NCBI RefSeq assembly: GCF_903944925.1
Contig: NZ_CAJATU010000123.1
Location: 124,001 to 188,000 of the forward strand
Source: an uncultured Rhodopila sp.
GTDB taxonomy: Bacteria > Pseudomonadota > Alphaproteobacteria > Acetobacterales > Acetobacteraceae
Reading direction: 5' to 3'
DNA: 64,000 bases
The notes below the pieces were generated by a model. It was not told where the DNA came from, made no database searches, and saw nothing but the letters and a program-made list of their open reading frames with translations. Both the position numbers and the translations under genes were made by a program. This document shows, one piece after another, positions 16,203 to 24,969 of the stretch (positions within the stretch are counted from its first letter, which is position 1; each line of letters opens with the position of its first letter).

Positions 16203-16793
16203 ATGCTTGACCAGCTTGCCCACTGTCGCCTCCGCCGCCTTGTCCTGCCGGTGTTTTTGGCCATCGCGGCCAGCCCGACCGCCATGGCGATGCAAAGCTG
16301 CAACGGCACTGTGGCGGCCACATCGCTTCAGGTGATACCGGAGCATCCGACGGTCGGCCTCGACATCCGGGACAATTCGCCGGACACACAGAAGTTGGCG
16401 CAACGCTTCGTCGCTGGCCTCCGCCTCGCCGGGGTGGCTGTTGAGTCAAAGCCGAATGTATTGCTGTACGTGACCGGTTCGACGCTGGACGCCGGCTCCG
16501 GCCCTGACGGGGGCAGTGCACGGACCTATTCAGACCTGTCAGTGTTCAGCGGCGGCAAAATGCCCAAACTGCCGCCGATGCCGAGCGAGCAGTTCCGCGG
16601 CAGCCGGACACCGCCGTCGCTGCCGATGCTGTCCATCAAAGCGCAGGCGACGGTTTCAGGTAGTGATCGAGTTGCCTGGGTCGCCTTGATTCAGTGTAAG
16701 CGAACCGGACCGAATGACGGTAAGCTCGCAACGGAACTCGGCCAACTCGTTGGCGGTATCCTGGGCAAGCGTGTGGAAAACACCCGCCTGTAG
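16203..16793 (+). CDS. Secreted hypothetical protein
   Basis: The 196-residue product starts 6 nt after GAGGAG. It has an N-terminal signal peptide (RRLVLPVFLAIAASPTAMA, cleavage probable near residue 29), so it should be periplasmic or exported. Two or three Cys are present (one just after the predicted cleavage site, one in LIQCKRTG). The mature part has alternating strands and helices (KLAQRFVAGLRLAGVAVESKPNVLLYV), a Gly/Pro/Ser-rich middle, and a final helix LATELGQLVGGILGKRVE. I do not recognise the family. It sits after the YcaO cluster but is separated by 278 nt containing a hairpin and a repeat, so it is probably a separate unit. Confidence 0.7.
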   Translation: MLDQLAHCRLRRLVLPVFLAIAASPTAMAMQSCNGTVAATSLQVIPEHPTVGLDIRDNSPDTQKLAQRFVAGLRLAGVAVESKPNVLLYVTGSTLDAGSGPDGGSARTYSDLSVFSGGKMPKLPPMPSEQFRGSRTPPSLPMLSIKAQATVSGSDRVAWVALIQCKRTGPNDGKLATELGQLVGGILGKRVENTRL

Positions 16794-16911
16794 GTATAGC
16801 TGGGGTCCGGACACGAAATGACCGGCCGGCACGCCACGTATGCGTTTTAGCCGGGGATTGCCGGGCTGCGAGTGCGCTAGAAACGGGATGCCCCAGCCGG
16901 GAGAGACAAGC

Positions 16912-17964
16912 ATGAAAAGGAAGCTCATTTCTACCACGGTCGGCTTCGCGGCCGCCGCCGCGGCATGCCTCGGTTTCGGGGATGCAGCGAATTCATGCAG
17001 CCTCATCCTGTGGAACGACAACGGCCAGGCCGTTGTTGCCGCCAGGACCTGGGACCTCTATCGGGAGGATGAGGCACGCCTCGTCTACCTGCCGCGCGGC
17101 ATCGCGCGGCGTGGCGTCGCCGAGGGCAACGCAGCGCAGTGGAAGTCGAAGTTCGCAAGCGCAGTACTGACAGCTTTTGACGCTGGAGCGAGCGACGGCA
17201 TGAACGAGGCCGGGCTCAGCGCGCACCTGCTGTATCTGCATGGCACCGAGCACGAGACCCCTGACACCCGCCCTGCCGTCTCGAACGTCCAGTGGGCGCA
17301 GTATGTCCTGGACAACTACCCCACGGTTGCGGAGGCGCTGGATGGCCTCAAGACCGTGCAAATCGTGTCGAGCAAGGCGGCCGGGCGCGAATGGCCAATG
17401 CACCTCGCCATCGAGGATGCCACCGGTGACAGCGCGGTCCTGGAATACGTCGGCGGCAAACTCGTCGTTCATCACGGCAAGGATGTCACCGTCATGACGA
17501 ACGAACCGACGATGGACGAGCAGCTCGTTAACCTGAAGCGCTACAGGCTGTTCGGCGGCGACCTCCCGATGCCCGGCGACGTCGATCCGGCCAGCCGCTT
17601 CGTCCGCGCCTCGTCCTACCTCAAGACGCTGCCCAAGCCTGCAAACACGTACGAGGCAGTGAGCTATCTGGCCGGGGTTGCCCGCAACGTCGCCGTTCCG
17701 TTCGGAGCTCATGACACCTCCGGTAGCGACTCCGTGGACACCTGGCCCACGCGGTGGGGCACGATCGTCGACCTGACCCACAAGATCTTCTACGTGATAC
17801 CCGCCAAGAGCCCGGCCGTGTTCTGGGTCGATTTCGCGGCGTTCAACCCGAAGTCGTCGAAAATCCTGGCCCTCGACCCCTACAACGTTCGCCTTGGCGG
17901 CAATGTGTCGAGGCAGTTGAGGAGCTTCGGCTCGGTGCAGAAGGCGTGGCCGCCCGCACCTTGA
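16912..17964 (+). CDS. Secreted linear amide C-N hydrolase (choloylglycine hydrolase / penicillin V acylase family)
   Basis: The 350-residue protein starts at an ATG with GGGAGAG upstream. A signal peptide (MKRKLISTTVGFAAAAAA) ends just before Cys29, which follows AANS and is the expected N-terminal nucleophile of this Ntn-hydrolase family (family signature C-[ST]-x(n), here CSLILWNDNG, then RTWDL supplying the conserved Arg and Asp). Later landmarks are SDGMNEAGLSAHLLYL, the Asn-Glu pair MTNEPTMDEQL, and the FY-VIPAK strand near the C-terminus. Such enzymes hydrolyse amide bonds in bile salts, penicillin V or N-acyl homoserine lactones in the periplasm. The actual substrate is unknown; acyl-homoserine lactone or N-acyl amino acid turnover is plausible in an environmental bacterium. 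Confidence 0.88.
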   Translation: MKRKLISTTVGFAAAAAACLGFGDAANSCSLILWNDNGQAVVAARTWDLYREDEARLVYLPRGIARRGVAEGNAAQWKSKFASAVLTAFDAGASDGMNEAGLSAHLLYLHGTEHETPDTRPAVSNVQWAQYVLDNYPTVAEALDGLKTVQIVSSKAAGREWPMHLAIEDATGDSAVLEYVGGKLVVHHGKDVTVMTNEPTMDEQLVNLKRYRLFGGDLPMPGDVDPASRFVRASSYLKTLPKPANTYEAVSYLAGVARNVAVPFGAHDTSGSDSVDTWPTRWGTIVDLTHKIFYVIPAKSPAVFWVDFAAFNPKSSKILALDPYNVRLGGNVSRQLRSFGSVQKAWPPAP

Positions 17965-18063
17965 CCACACTGGGGGGTAACTGAACACCACCCCTCGTCG
18001 CAGGGGTTCGCGGAAACTCTAACCCGACTTCCAACAGCGACCGAGGGGTGCTTCCAGCCGCGC

Positions 18064-18444
18064 CTACTTCGGCGCGATCTTCCAGTCGCCGTCGGGCATC
18101 TTGCACCAGGTCAGGTCATAGGCCCGCGATCCGGCCGACGACCTGACCGGCAAGGTATAGCGCAGCCTGTGGCACGGCCGGCCGTCCTGCTGGCTTGACC
18201 CCAACACCTGGATTGTCCCCCGGCGATGCGTTTCACCGTTGTACCATTGCAGCTGCGTGCCGGTAGGCACGACGTTGCCGCCGATCAAGCCGCCTGCCAC
18301 CTCTCCTATGACGGCAAGATCGCTGTCTGAAATTGCCAGATCCCGACCAGGAAACGGATTAATCTGTGCCGAGGCCGCGCCAGCCGACAGAACAAGAGCC
18401 GTGCAGGCGAGCAACGCGGAACAGCAATTGGACCCTTTTCGCAT
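18064..18444 (-). CDS. Small secreted surface-antigen-like protein
   Basis: The 126-residue product has a signal peptide (CCSALLACTALVLSAGAASA, cleavage before QINPFP) and a glycine-containing short helix (IGEVAGGLIGG) that resembles the glycine-zipper of 17-kDa surface antigens. A strand-rich C-terminal half follows with WYNGETHRRGTIQVLG, CHRLRYTLPV and YDLTWCKMPDGDWKI, the pattern found in RT0821/Lpp0805-type surface proteins, with two Cys that could form a disulfide. It is convergent with the Ntn hydrolase gene. One copy of the ~54-bp repeat lies just upstream of its start. Function is unknown beyond an envelope location. Confidence 0.65.
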   Translation of the reverse strand: MRKGSNCCSALLACTALVLSAGAASAQINPFPGRDLAISDSDLAVIGEVAGGLIGGNVVPTGTQLQWYNGETHRRGTIQVLGSSQQDGRPCHRLRYTLPVRSSAGSRAYDLTWCKMPDGDWKIAPK

Positions 18445-18472
18445 GCAACCTTGCTCCGTCTACGTAACCGGG

Positions 18473-18527
18473 CAACGGTTAGACTATGGGTTCCATCCGG
18501 GTCAAGCACCGTAGCCCCGCGGCGCGG
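18473..18527 (+). repeat. Copy 2 of the ~54-bp direct repeat
   Basis: Same orientation as 16064-16117 and about 2.4 kb away; shared cores are GGTTCCAT, CAAGCACCGTAG and GCGGCGCGGG. It lies immediately upstream of the start of the minus-strand gene at 18444, so relative to that gene it is inverted compared with copy 1 and its gene. The two copies flank the block 16203-18444. Confidence 0.6.
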
Positions 18528-18548
18528 GCCGCGCCGGTCGCATCGAGC

Positions 18549-18881
18549 TCAGTGAACGACGGATTTCGAGAAGACGTTCGCGATCACGACGCCGGCAATG
18601 ATCAGGCCGGTGCCGATCATCGCCGGCAGGTCAAGCACCTGATGGAATTTCACGTAGCCGATGCCGCAAATCAGGACGATACCAAGTCCGCTCCAGACCC
18701 CGTAGGCGATTCCGATAGGAATTGTTCTTAAGGCGAGCGATAGGAAATACAGACTTGCAAGATAGCACAGGCCCATGACCAATGCCGGAACCGGCCTGGT
18801 AAGCTGTTGCGACAACTGCAGGCATGTCGTGCCGGCGACTTCGGTAACGATCGCAATGGTCAAAGCGGCGGCGCTGTTCAT
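18549..18881 (-). CDS. Small multidrug resistance (SMR/EmrE-QacE) family transporter
   Basis: The 110-residue length, four hydrophobic segments and the motif IVTEVAGTTCLQLS with the essential membrane Glu14 are the hallmarks of SMR proton-coupled exporters, which work as dimers in the inner membrane. Other landmarks are the Gly/Ala-rich third helix (IPIGIAYGVWSGLGIVLI), where EmrE has its kink, and LIIAGVVIANVFSKS in helix 4. Substrates are usually cationic hydrophobic compounds or guanidinium. It follows the barrel-like protein gene on the same strand after 67 nt, so the two may be transcribed together. Confidence 0.9.
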   Translation of the reverse strand: MNSAAALTIAIVTEVAGTTCLQLSQQLTRPVPALVMGLCYLASLYFLSLALRTIPIGIAYGVWSGLGIVLICGIGYVKFHQVLDLPAMIGTGLIIAGVVIANVFSKSVVH

Positions 18882-18948
18882 GAGACTGTTCCCGATGTTG
18901 GAAGTTGTGCTGCGATCGTGGCTTGATCTACTGTGCCGAGTGCCCCGA

Positions 18949-19818
18949 TCAGAAAATGAAGGTGAGTTGCAGGCTCAGTTGACAGGGCGCGCCGTAGGAC
19001 GGTCTTACGATGTTGTAATAGACGCTGAGCGACAGATCGACCGGCAGCGAGCTGATACGAAAGACCCGCCCGGGGCCGCCGCCGATGGGCACTGTCCATT
19101 TGCTCCCGTTGGCCTGCCAGTTCGCAGTAATGTTTGGCGCGGCGGAGATGTACCACCCACCATCGAAGTTGTATGCGACGAAGGGATTGGCGAGAAAGGT
19201 GCTGTAGCTGTTGCCTGAAGGCCCGGGCATGCCGCCGAGCGACCAGATGTTGTTGACCAGCGCCCCGGCGACCCACGGCCCGGTCGAGTAGACGATCACC
19301 GCACTCGGACCCGCGCCCCAAACGCTCGAACCGAGCGTGGCATTGGTGGTTAAAGGAAGCTGCACCACCGGGCCGGCGCCCCAGAGCCATCCGTCGACGT
19401 CGTGACTGGGCGATAGGAATGCGGTGAAAGAGGTCGGGGCAAGTCCGACCGGCACGCTCGAAGCTGGCGATAAGTCCGGGTTCCAGACGATCGGCAGGAT
19501 GGTGCGCGTGATGACGTTCCAGTCGTCGTTGACATGGAAGGGTATCACGGGCTGCAGGTTGAGAACGTTCTGGACCGCCTTGTGCGGCCCGTAGGCAAAA
19601 TTGATGTTGTTTTGTAATGGCAAACTGATGAGGTCGCCGACGGGATTCTGGATTTGCCTGGCGAGGTCCGTGTCGCTCTCGGTCGCCGCGTTGTCCCCGA
19701 TCACGGATCCCGGATGTTCGGCCGTCTGTGCCAGGGACGGCGACGAAGCGACTGAAAGCACCGCGTAGAGCAGCCCTGACGCGGCTGCGGCCCGCATAAG
19801 GACGTGGTTTCGATCCAT
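18949..19818 (-). CDS. Outer-membrane beta-barrel-like protein
   Basis: The 289-residue product has a signal peptide (residues about 8-31, ending SSPSLAQ) and then alternating short polar/hydrophobic strands: LPLQNNINFAYGP, VIPFHVNDDWNVITRTILPIVW, GWLWGAGPVVQLPL, GPWVAGALVNNIWS, FVAYNFDGGWYISAAPNITANWQ. It ends in a terminal Phe (LSLQLTFIF), the C-terminal signature recognised by the BAM complex. This pattern is typical of the neuromedin-U-like/MetA-type porin proteins of Proteobacteria that carry hydrophobic compounds. There is no clear ribosome binding site at the chosen ATG; an in-frame ATG 21 nt downstream is an alternative. Its transport role is not known. Confidence 0.7.
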   Translation of the reverse strand: MDRNHVLMRAAAASGLLYAVLSVASSPSLAQTAEHPGSVIGDNAATESDTDLARQIQNPVGDLISLPLQNNINFAYGPHKAVQNVLNLQPVIPFHVNDDWNVITRTILPIVWNPDLSPASSVPVGLAPTSFTAFLSPSHDVDGWLWGAGPVVQLPLTTNATLGSSVWGAGPSAVIVYSTGPWVAGALVNNIWSLGGMPGPSGNSYSTFLANPFVAYNFDGGWYISAAPNITANWQANGSKWTVPIGGGPGRVFRISSLPVDLSLSVYYNIVRPSYGAPCQLSLQLTFIF

Positions 19819-20098
19819 GGAACGCGCATATTACAACTACGAACCGGACTATCACCCGGAACAAGTTGCCCGTCAAGGTAAATAGAACCGCCGCAGGTGC
19901 ATGGCTGATCGGGGGTGGGACAAGGCGCGGTGTCTGACCGCCTCATGGTCACCATCGATTGGCACGAATCGGACACCAAGAACACTTTCGTGTCCAGGCC
20001 CCTGGATCGCCGGCGACGACCTGCCGCCGCCGCACCCGTCCGTTGACACATATTCCTGCTCTGGCAATATCTGCCGAGGCAGTGAACAGCCCCGCGCC

Positions 20099-20572
20099 AT
20101 GCCCCCCTTCAACGACCCCGCCACCCCGATCTATGCCTCGGAAACCTACACCCCCGTGGGCAGCATCGGTCGGCTGATCGCCGATGCCGCCGCCATGCTC
20201 TCCCGAGCCATCGACCGTCGCGCCCGGGAAGTCGGGCTGACCGGTCCGCAATGGGTCATGCTGATGCGCATCGCCCACGGCATGGGCAGCACGGCGGCCG
20301 AGCTCTGCCGCACCATCGGCTACGACAGTGGCTCCATGACCCGTATGCTGGACCGTCTGGTCGACCAGGGCCTGATTCGGCGCGACCGCAGCGACGAGGA
20401 CCGCCGTATCATCCACCTCTCCCTGACCGAGGCCGGCGAGGCGCTCCGCCCCCGCCTCAGCCCCGTCGCGGTCGAGGTCCTGAACCAGCACCTCCGAGGC
20501 TTCACCGCCGAGGAAGCAGCGACCCTGACCAACCTCCTGCAACGCCTCCTGGCCAACGGGGCGCCCGAATGA
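20099..20572 (+). CDS. MarR family transcriptional regulator
   Basis: The 157-residue protein has the MarR winged-helix layout: an N-terminal dimer helix (SIGRLIADAAAMLSRAIDRRAREVG), LTGPQWVMLMRIAHG, the recognition helix region (AAELCRTIGYDSGSMTRMLDRLVDQGLI), and the wing with the conserved DxRRx motif (RRDRSDEDRRIIHLSLTEAG). It lies 37 nt upstream of emrA and emrB homologues on the same strand, the arrangement of E. coli emrRAB, so it is likely the ligand-released repressor of that pump. The ATG at 20099 gives the usual family length; the frame is open further upstream but without coding character. The ribosome binding site is weak. Confidence 0.88.
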   Translation: MPPFNDPATPIYASETYTPVGSIGRLIADAAAMLSRAIDRRAREVGLTGPQWVMLMRIAHGMGSTAAELCRTIGYDSGSMTRMLDRLVDQGLIRRDRSDEDRRIIHLSLTEAGEALRPRLSPVAVEVLNQHLRGFTAEEAATLTNLLQRLLANGAPE

Positions 20573-20609
20573 CCCGCCCCGTCCCTAACCGCAGCCAAGG
20601 ATCGGCCCC

Positions 20610-21809
20610 ATGAACACCCCCGCCGAACCCGCCGCCGCCCCGCCGCGCCGCAGCACCAAGCGCCGCTGGCTGCTGCTCGCCGCCGCTATCGGCTTCCTCG
20701 GCCTCGGCGGCGCCTACGCCGTCTGGTGGGACCGCGTCGGCCGCTTCGAGGTGGACACCGACAACGCCTATGTCGCCGGTAACGTCATCCAGGTGACGCC
20801 GCAGGTCTCCGGCACCATCGTCGCCATCCATGCCGACGACACCGACTTCGTCCAGACCGGTCGAACACTGATCGAAATCGACGACGCCGACGCCCGTCTC
20901 GCGCTGGAACAGGCCAAAGCCGAGCTCGCGCAGACGGTGCGGGAAGTGGCGACGCTGTTCAGCATGGATGGCGCCCTCAACGCCGTGGTCTCGGCCCGCG
21001 AGGCAACCCTGGCGCGCGCCGAGCAGGACCTCGCCAGACGCCAGAAGCTCGCCAGCAGTGGCGCCGTCTCGGCCGAGGAACTCAAGCACGCCAGCGACAC
21101 CTTGCAGGAGGTGCAGGCGCAACTCGCCGGCGCCCGCAGCCAGGCCGAGGCCAACCGCGTGCTGATCGACAACACCACCATCGCGGACCATCCACGCGTG
21201 CTGCGCGCCGCGTCGAAAGTGCGGGACGCCTGGCTGGCGCTGCGCCGGTGCAGCGTGCCGGCGCCGGTCTCCGGCCAGGTGGCGCGGCGCAGCGCGCAGC
21301 TTGGCCAGCGCACCACGCCCGGCGTTGCGCTGATGACTATCGTGCCGCTGGAGCAGGTCTGGGTCGATGCCAACTTCAAGGAAGCGCAACTGCGCGAGGT
21401 CCGTATCGGCCAGCCGGCGGAACTGACCGCCGATATCTACGGCGGCGGCGTGGTCTACCACGGCCGGGTCGTCGGGCTGGCGGCCGGCACCGGCGGCGCC
21501 TTCTCCTTGCTGCCGGCGCAGAACGCCACCGGCAACTGGCTGAAGGTGGTGCAGCGCGTGCCGGTGCGCATCGCGCTCGACCCTGCCGAGGTCAAAGCAC
21601 ATCCGCTGCGCATTGGCTTGTCCATGCAGGTGGCGGTGCGGGTCGAGGACCAGAGCGGCAAGCTGCTCTCCATCGGCCGCCAGCGCGACACCGCAACCAC
21701 CTCGGTGTTCGAGGATCTCGATCACGATGCCGCCCCGCTGATCGCCCGGATCATCGCCGACAACACCGCCGCCGCGCCGCAGGCCGGGCACACCGCGGCC
21801 GCGCGCTAG
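20610..21809 (+). CDS. emrA: EmrA-type membrane fusion protein (HlyD family)
   Basis: The 399-residue protein has one N-terminal membrane anchor (RWLLLAAAIGFLGLGGAYAVWW, about residues 18-39). It is followed by a lipoyl-like domain (TDNAYVAGNVIQVTPQVSG, then IHADDTDFVQTGRTLIEID), a helical hairpin with AEQDLARRQKLASSGAVSAEELKHA (about 125-185), and the second lipoyl half CSVPAPVSGQVARRSAQLGQR. This is the standard EmrA layout, connecting the MFS pump to an outer-membrane channel. Its stop is directly next to the ATG of emrB (no spacer), so the two are co-translated. It is longer at the C-terminus than minimal EmrA by a short low-complexity tail. Confidence 0.9.
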   Translation: MNTPAEPAAAPPRRSTKRRWLLLAAAIGFLGLGGAYAVWWDRVGRFEVDTDNAYVAGNVIQVTPQVSGTIVAIHADDTDFVQTGRTLIEIDDADARLALEQAKAELAQTVREVATLFSMDGALNAVVSAREATLARAEQDLARRQKLASSGAVSAEELKHASDTLQEVQAQLAGARSQAEANRVLIDNTTIADHPRVLRAASKVRDAWLALRRCSVPAPVSGQVARRSAQLGQRTTPGVALMTIVPLEQVWVDANFKEAQLREVRIGQPAELTADIYGGGVVYHGRVVGLAAGTGGAFSLLPAQNATGNWLKVVQRVPVRIALDPAEVKAHPLRIGLSMQVAVRVEDQSGKLLSIGRQRDTATTSVFEDLDHDAAPLIARIIADNTAAAPQAGHTAAAR

Positions 21810-23345
21810 ATGGCCCAGCCCCCCGGTCCGGCGCCGCTCCCGCCGCTGGTTGGCGGGCGGCTGGTCGTCGCCACCGTGGCGCTGTCGCTGGCCACGTTCA
21901 TGAACGTGCTGGACACCACCATCGCGAATGTGGCGCTGACCAACATTGCCGGCGACCTCGGCGTCAGTCCCAGCCAGGGCACCTGGGTCATCACCTCGTT
22001 CGGCGTTGCCAACGCCATCGCCGTGCCGCTGACCGGTTGGCTGAGCCAGCGTCTGGGGCCGTTGCGGCTATTCATTTCTTCAGTGCTGCTGTTCACCCTG
22101 GCTTCGCTGCTGTGCGGCCTGGCCGGCAGCCTGGAGGTTCTGCTGGCATGCCGCGCCTTCCAGGGAGCGGTGGCGGGGCCGATGATCCCGCTGTCGCAAG
22201 CCCTGCTTTTGCAAAGCTACCCGAAGGAGAAAGCCGGCATGGCGATCGCCTTCTGGTCGATGACGACGGTGGTTGCGCCGGTGATGGGCCCGGTGCTCGG
22301 CGGCTGGCTGACGGACAACCTGTCCTGGCCGTGGATTTTCTACATCAACGTGCCGTTCGGCCTGATCTCCGCATGGCTGACCTGGCTGGCGCTGCGCGGG
22401 CGGGAATCACCAACGCGCAAGCTTCCCGTCGATTTCGTCGGCCTGATCCTGCTGGTCGTCTGGGTCGGCGCCACGCAGATCATGCTGGACAAAGGCAAGG
22501 AACTCGACTGGTTCGCGTCGAGCGAAATCGTTTCTCTGGCCTGCGTGGCGATCGTCGCCTTCACCTTCTTCCTGATCTGGGAACTGACCGAGGTGCGGCC
22601 CATTGTCGATCTGACGTTGTTTCGTGGCAGAAATTTCACCGTGGGATCGATCGCGATCACCCTGGGCTACGCGGTGTTCTTCGGCAACGTCGTGCTGATC
22701 CCGATGTGGCTGCAACGTTTCATGGGCTACACCGCAACCTGGGCGGGGCTGATGACGGCGCCCGTGGGTTTCTTTGCGTTGCTGCTCTCGCCGGTGGTGG
22801 GACGGCTGATGGATCGTATCGATCCTCGGGTCTTCGCCACGGTTTCGTTCCTGGTTTTCGCCGCCTGCGGCTTCTGGCGCTCCGGCTTCAGCCCGGACGT
22901 CGATCCCCGGACCATTGCGGCGACGCACCTGCTGCAAGGCATTGCCATGGCGACGTTCTTCATTCCGCTAACCGCAATCATCCTCTCCGGAATGGAGCCG
23001 CAACGGGTGCCCGCGGCCTCCGGCCTATATAACTTCATGCGCATCATGGCGGGATCGTTCGCAGCCTCGACCTGGACGACGCTGTGGGAGGACGGTGCGA
23101 CCCGGCACCATGCCTACCTGACCGAGAGCGTCACCGCCGGTACCGCAGCGGTCGGGGATACACTCGGCACGATCCAGGGTCTCGGCACGAGTTCGTTGCA
23201 GGCCTATGCGATACTTGATCAGGAAGTCACACGGCAGGCATATATGCTGTCGGCAACCAATCTGTTCCAGCTTACGGGCGGGTTGTTCGTTGCGCTGATC
23301 GTGCTGATCTGGCTGGCGCATCCGCGGCGGAAGCCCGGCCCATGA
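21810..23345 (+). CDS. emrB: EmrB/QacA-type DHA2 drug exporter
   Basis: The 511-residue, 14-helix major facilitator has the DHA2 signature in helix 1 (MNVLDTTIANVALTNIAGDLG). It also has WVITSFGVANAIAVPLTGWLSQRLG and the helix-5 segment GPVLGGWLTDNLSWPWIFYINVPFG, which is the family motif C region. It exports hydrophobic drugs or fatty-acid-like compounds using the proton gradient, through EmrA. It begins right at the emrA stop codon. A hairpin with a T-rich tail follows at 23351-23380. Regulation is most likely by the MarR protein encoded upstream. Confidence 0.92.
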   Translation: MAQPPGPAPLPPLVGGRLVVATVALSLATFMNVLDTTIANVALTNIAGDLGVSPSQGTWVITSFGVANAIAVPLTGWLSQRLGPLRLFISSVLLFTLASLLCGLAGSLEVLLACRAFQGAVAGPMIPLSQALLLQSYPKEKAGMAIAFWSMTTVVAPVMGPVLGGWLTDNLSWPWIFYINVPFGLISAWLTWLALRGRESPTRKLPVDFVGLILLVVWVGATQIMLDKGKELDWFASSEIVSLACVAIVAFTFFLIWELTEVRPIVDLTLFRGRNFTVGSIAITLGYAVFFGNVVLIPMWLQRFMGYTATWAGLMTAPVGFFALLLSPVVGRLMDRIDPRVFATVSFLVFAACGFWRSGFSPDVDPRTIAATHLLQGIAMATFFIPLTAIILSGMEPQRVPAASGLYNFMRIMAGSFAASTWTTLWEDGATRHHAYLTESVTAGTAAVGDTLGTIQGLGTSSLQAYAILDQEVTRQAYMLSATNLFQLTGGLFVALIVLIWLAHPRRKPGP

Positions 23346-23350
23346 CCAAA

Positions 23351-23380
23351 GCGGGGAGAGCACCCCGCCCGTCTTCTTTT
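23351..23380 (+). terminator. Rho-independent terminator after emrB
   Basis: GCGGGG (23351-23356) pairs with CCCCGC (23363-23368) over a 6-nt loop and is followed within 4 nt by a T-rich tail ending TTCTTTT. It lies in the 55-nt gap between emrB and the convergent S41 protease gene. Confidence 0.65.
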
Positions 23381-23400
23381 CCGCCGCGTGGCCGCAGCGC

Positions 23401-24792
23401 TCAGCGGGATGCCGCCCGGACCTGAGCGGCCATCGCCCGCACCAGCACCAACCCCTGCTGCAACTGATAATCCGTCGCCGGCTTCTCCGGATCGAGGGCC
23501 GGCCAGCCCACGGGCGGCAGTTTCTGAATATTCCGCGCTTCAGCGGGTACATCGGCCGGTGGCGGCGGGACTTCCGCCTGACTGCCACCATCATTGGTGA
23601 GGATGTGCCGCAAATCAGCCTCGTGCTCCGGACCGAAATGCGACTGGGGCGTGCGCGTCTCCTCCACCTCGACATTCGGAGTGATGCCCAGGCCCTGGAT
23701 GGAGCGGCCCGACGGCGTGTAGTAGCGGGCGGTGGTCAGCCGCAACGCACCGTTGCCGTTCAGCGGGATCAGCGTCTGCACCGAACCTTTGCCGAACGAA
23801 CGGGTGCCCAGCACCAGGGCGCGGTTATCATCTTGCAGCGCCGCCGCGACGATCTCGGCGGCCGAGGCCGTGCCGTTGTTCGTCAGCACCACGACCGGCA
23901 AATGCGGGGCCACGAGGGCCGCGCCGGGCTTGGCCGACCAGCTTTCGTTGTCCGTGGGGTGGCGGCCGCGGGTGGAGACAATGCCGCCATGGTCGAGGAA
24001 ATCGTTCGACACTGCGATGGCCTGGTCCAGCAGCCCGCCCGGATCGTTACGCAGATCGAGAATCAGCCCATCCAGCCGCCCGCCCGCCTCCGCCCGCAGC
24101 GACTTCAACGCCGCATGCACGCCGCTATCGGTCTGCTCGGTGAATTCACTGATGCGGATGACGCCGACACCGCCGATCAGCCGGCTTTTCACCGTCTCGA
24201 TATGGATCATCTGCCGGGTCAAGGTCAGTACGATCGGGTCTTCCACGCCCTGCCGCTTGACGATCAGATGCAGCACCGTGTTGGGCGGACCGCGCATCGC
24301 GGTGATCGCATCATCGAGGCTCAGGCCCTCCACCGACTTGCCGTTGACCGACGTGATCAGGTCGCCCGGCTTCATGCCGGCGCGCGAGGCCGGCGTTCCA
24401 TCGATCGGACTGACCACCTGGATCAGGCCGGCATTGTCGGTGAGTTCCAGCCCGACACCGCCGAACTGGCCGGAGGTCTCGGTCCGCATTTCATGCCACT
24501 GCTGCTCGGTCATGTAGGCGCTGTGGGGATCCAGCCCGGTCAGCATGCCGTTCAAGGCGTTCTCAACGAGTTTTCGGTCGGAAACCGGATCGACATAGTC
24601 GCTGCGAACCTGTTTCAGCACATCAGCGAACAGGGCCAGCAACCTGTAGGTTTGCTGCTGATCGGATCCCTGAGCGGCGGCGGACCGAATTTCCAGCGCG
24701 TGCAATAGCGTCGTGCCGCCGGGTGCCAGGGCAATCCCCGCAGCGAAGCTTGTTCCCGCCAGAAGGGCGGCTCCAATGCGTACAAATTTCAT
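23401..24792 (-). CDS. S41 family C-terminal processing protease (CtpA-like)
   Basis: The 463-residue protein has an N-terminal signal or anchor (RIGAALLAGTSFAAGIALAPGG) and a short helical region (FADVLKQVRSDYVDPVSDRKLVENALNGML). A PDZ domain spans about 95-175 (GQFGGVGLEL, ASRAGMKPGDLITSVNGK), and the S41 catalytic core follows. The nucleophile Ser lies in NNGTASAAEIVAAAL and the general-base Lys in GTRSFGKGSVQ, with LRNDPGGLLDQAI just before. It is periplasmic and trims or degrades proteins from their C-termini, in envelope quality control or cell-wall hydrolase control. The C-terminal tail after about 385 is Pro/Glu-rich. The gene stands alone, convergent with emrB and divergent from the next SDR. 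Confidence 0.92.
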   Translation of the reverse strand: MKFVRIGAALLAGTSFAAGIALAPGGTTLLHALEIRSAAAQGSDQQQTYRLLALFADVLKQVRSDYVDPVSDRKLVENALNGMLTGLDPHSAYMTEQQWHEMRTETSGQFGGVGLELTDNAGLIQVVSPIDGTPASRAGMKPGDLITSVNGKSVEGLSLDDAITAMRGPPNTVLHLIVKRQGVEDPIVLTLTRQMIHIETVKSRLIGGVGVIRISEFTEQTDSGVHAALKSLRAEAGGRLDGLILDLRNDPGGLLDQAIAVSNDFLDHGGIVSTRGRHPTDNESWSAKPGAALVAPHLPVVVLTNNGTASAAEIVAAALQDDNRALVLGTRSFGKGSVQTLIPLNGNGALRLTTARYYTPSGRSIQGLGITPNVEVEETRTPQSHFGPEHEADLRHILTNDGGSQAEVPPPPADVPAEARNIQKLPPVGWPALDPEKPATDYQLQQGLVLVRAMAAQVRAASR

Positions 24793-24969
24793 CGGCTGAT
24801 CCTGCCCGGACGGAATATGACGGGCAAGTATAATGGGCTTGATACACCCGCCCTGATGTCCCGCTGCTTACAACACCATCATCATTGTGATGGGAACCCG
24901 CGGCTTTTCCCCGGTGGCGTTCGCCTGATAGGCTCGATCCGAACGCAGCCAACGGAGGGGAAACGCGCC

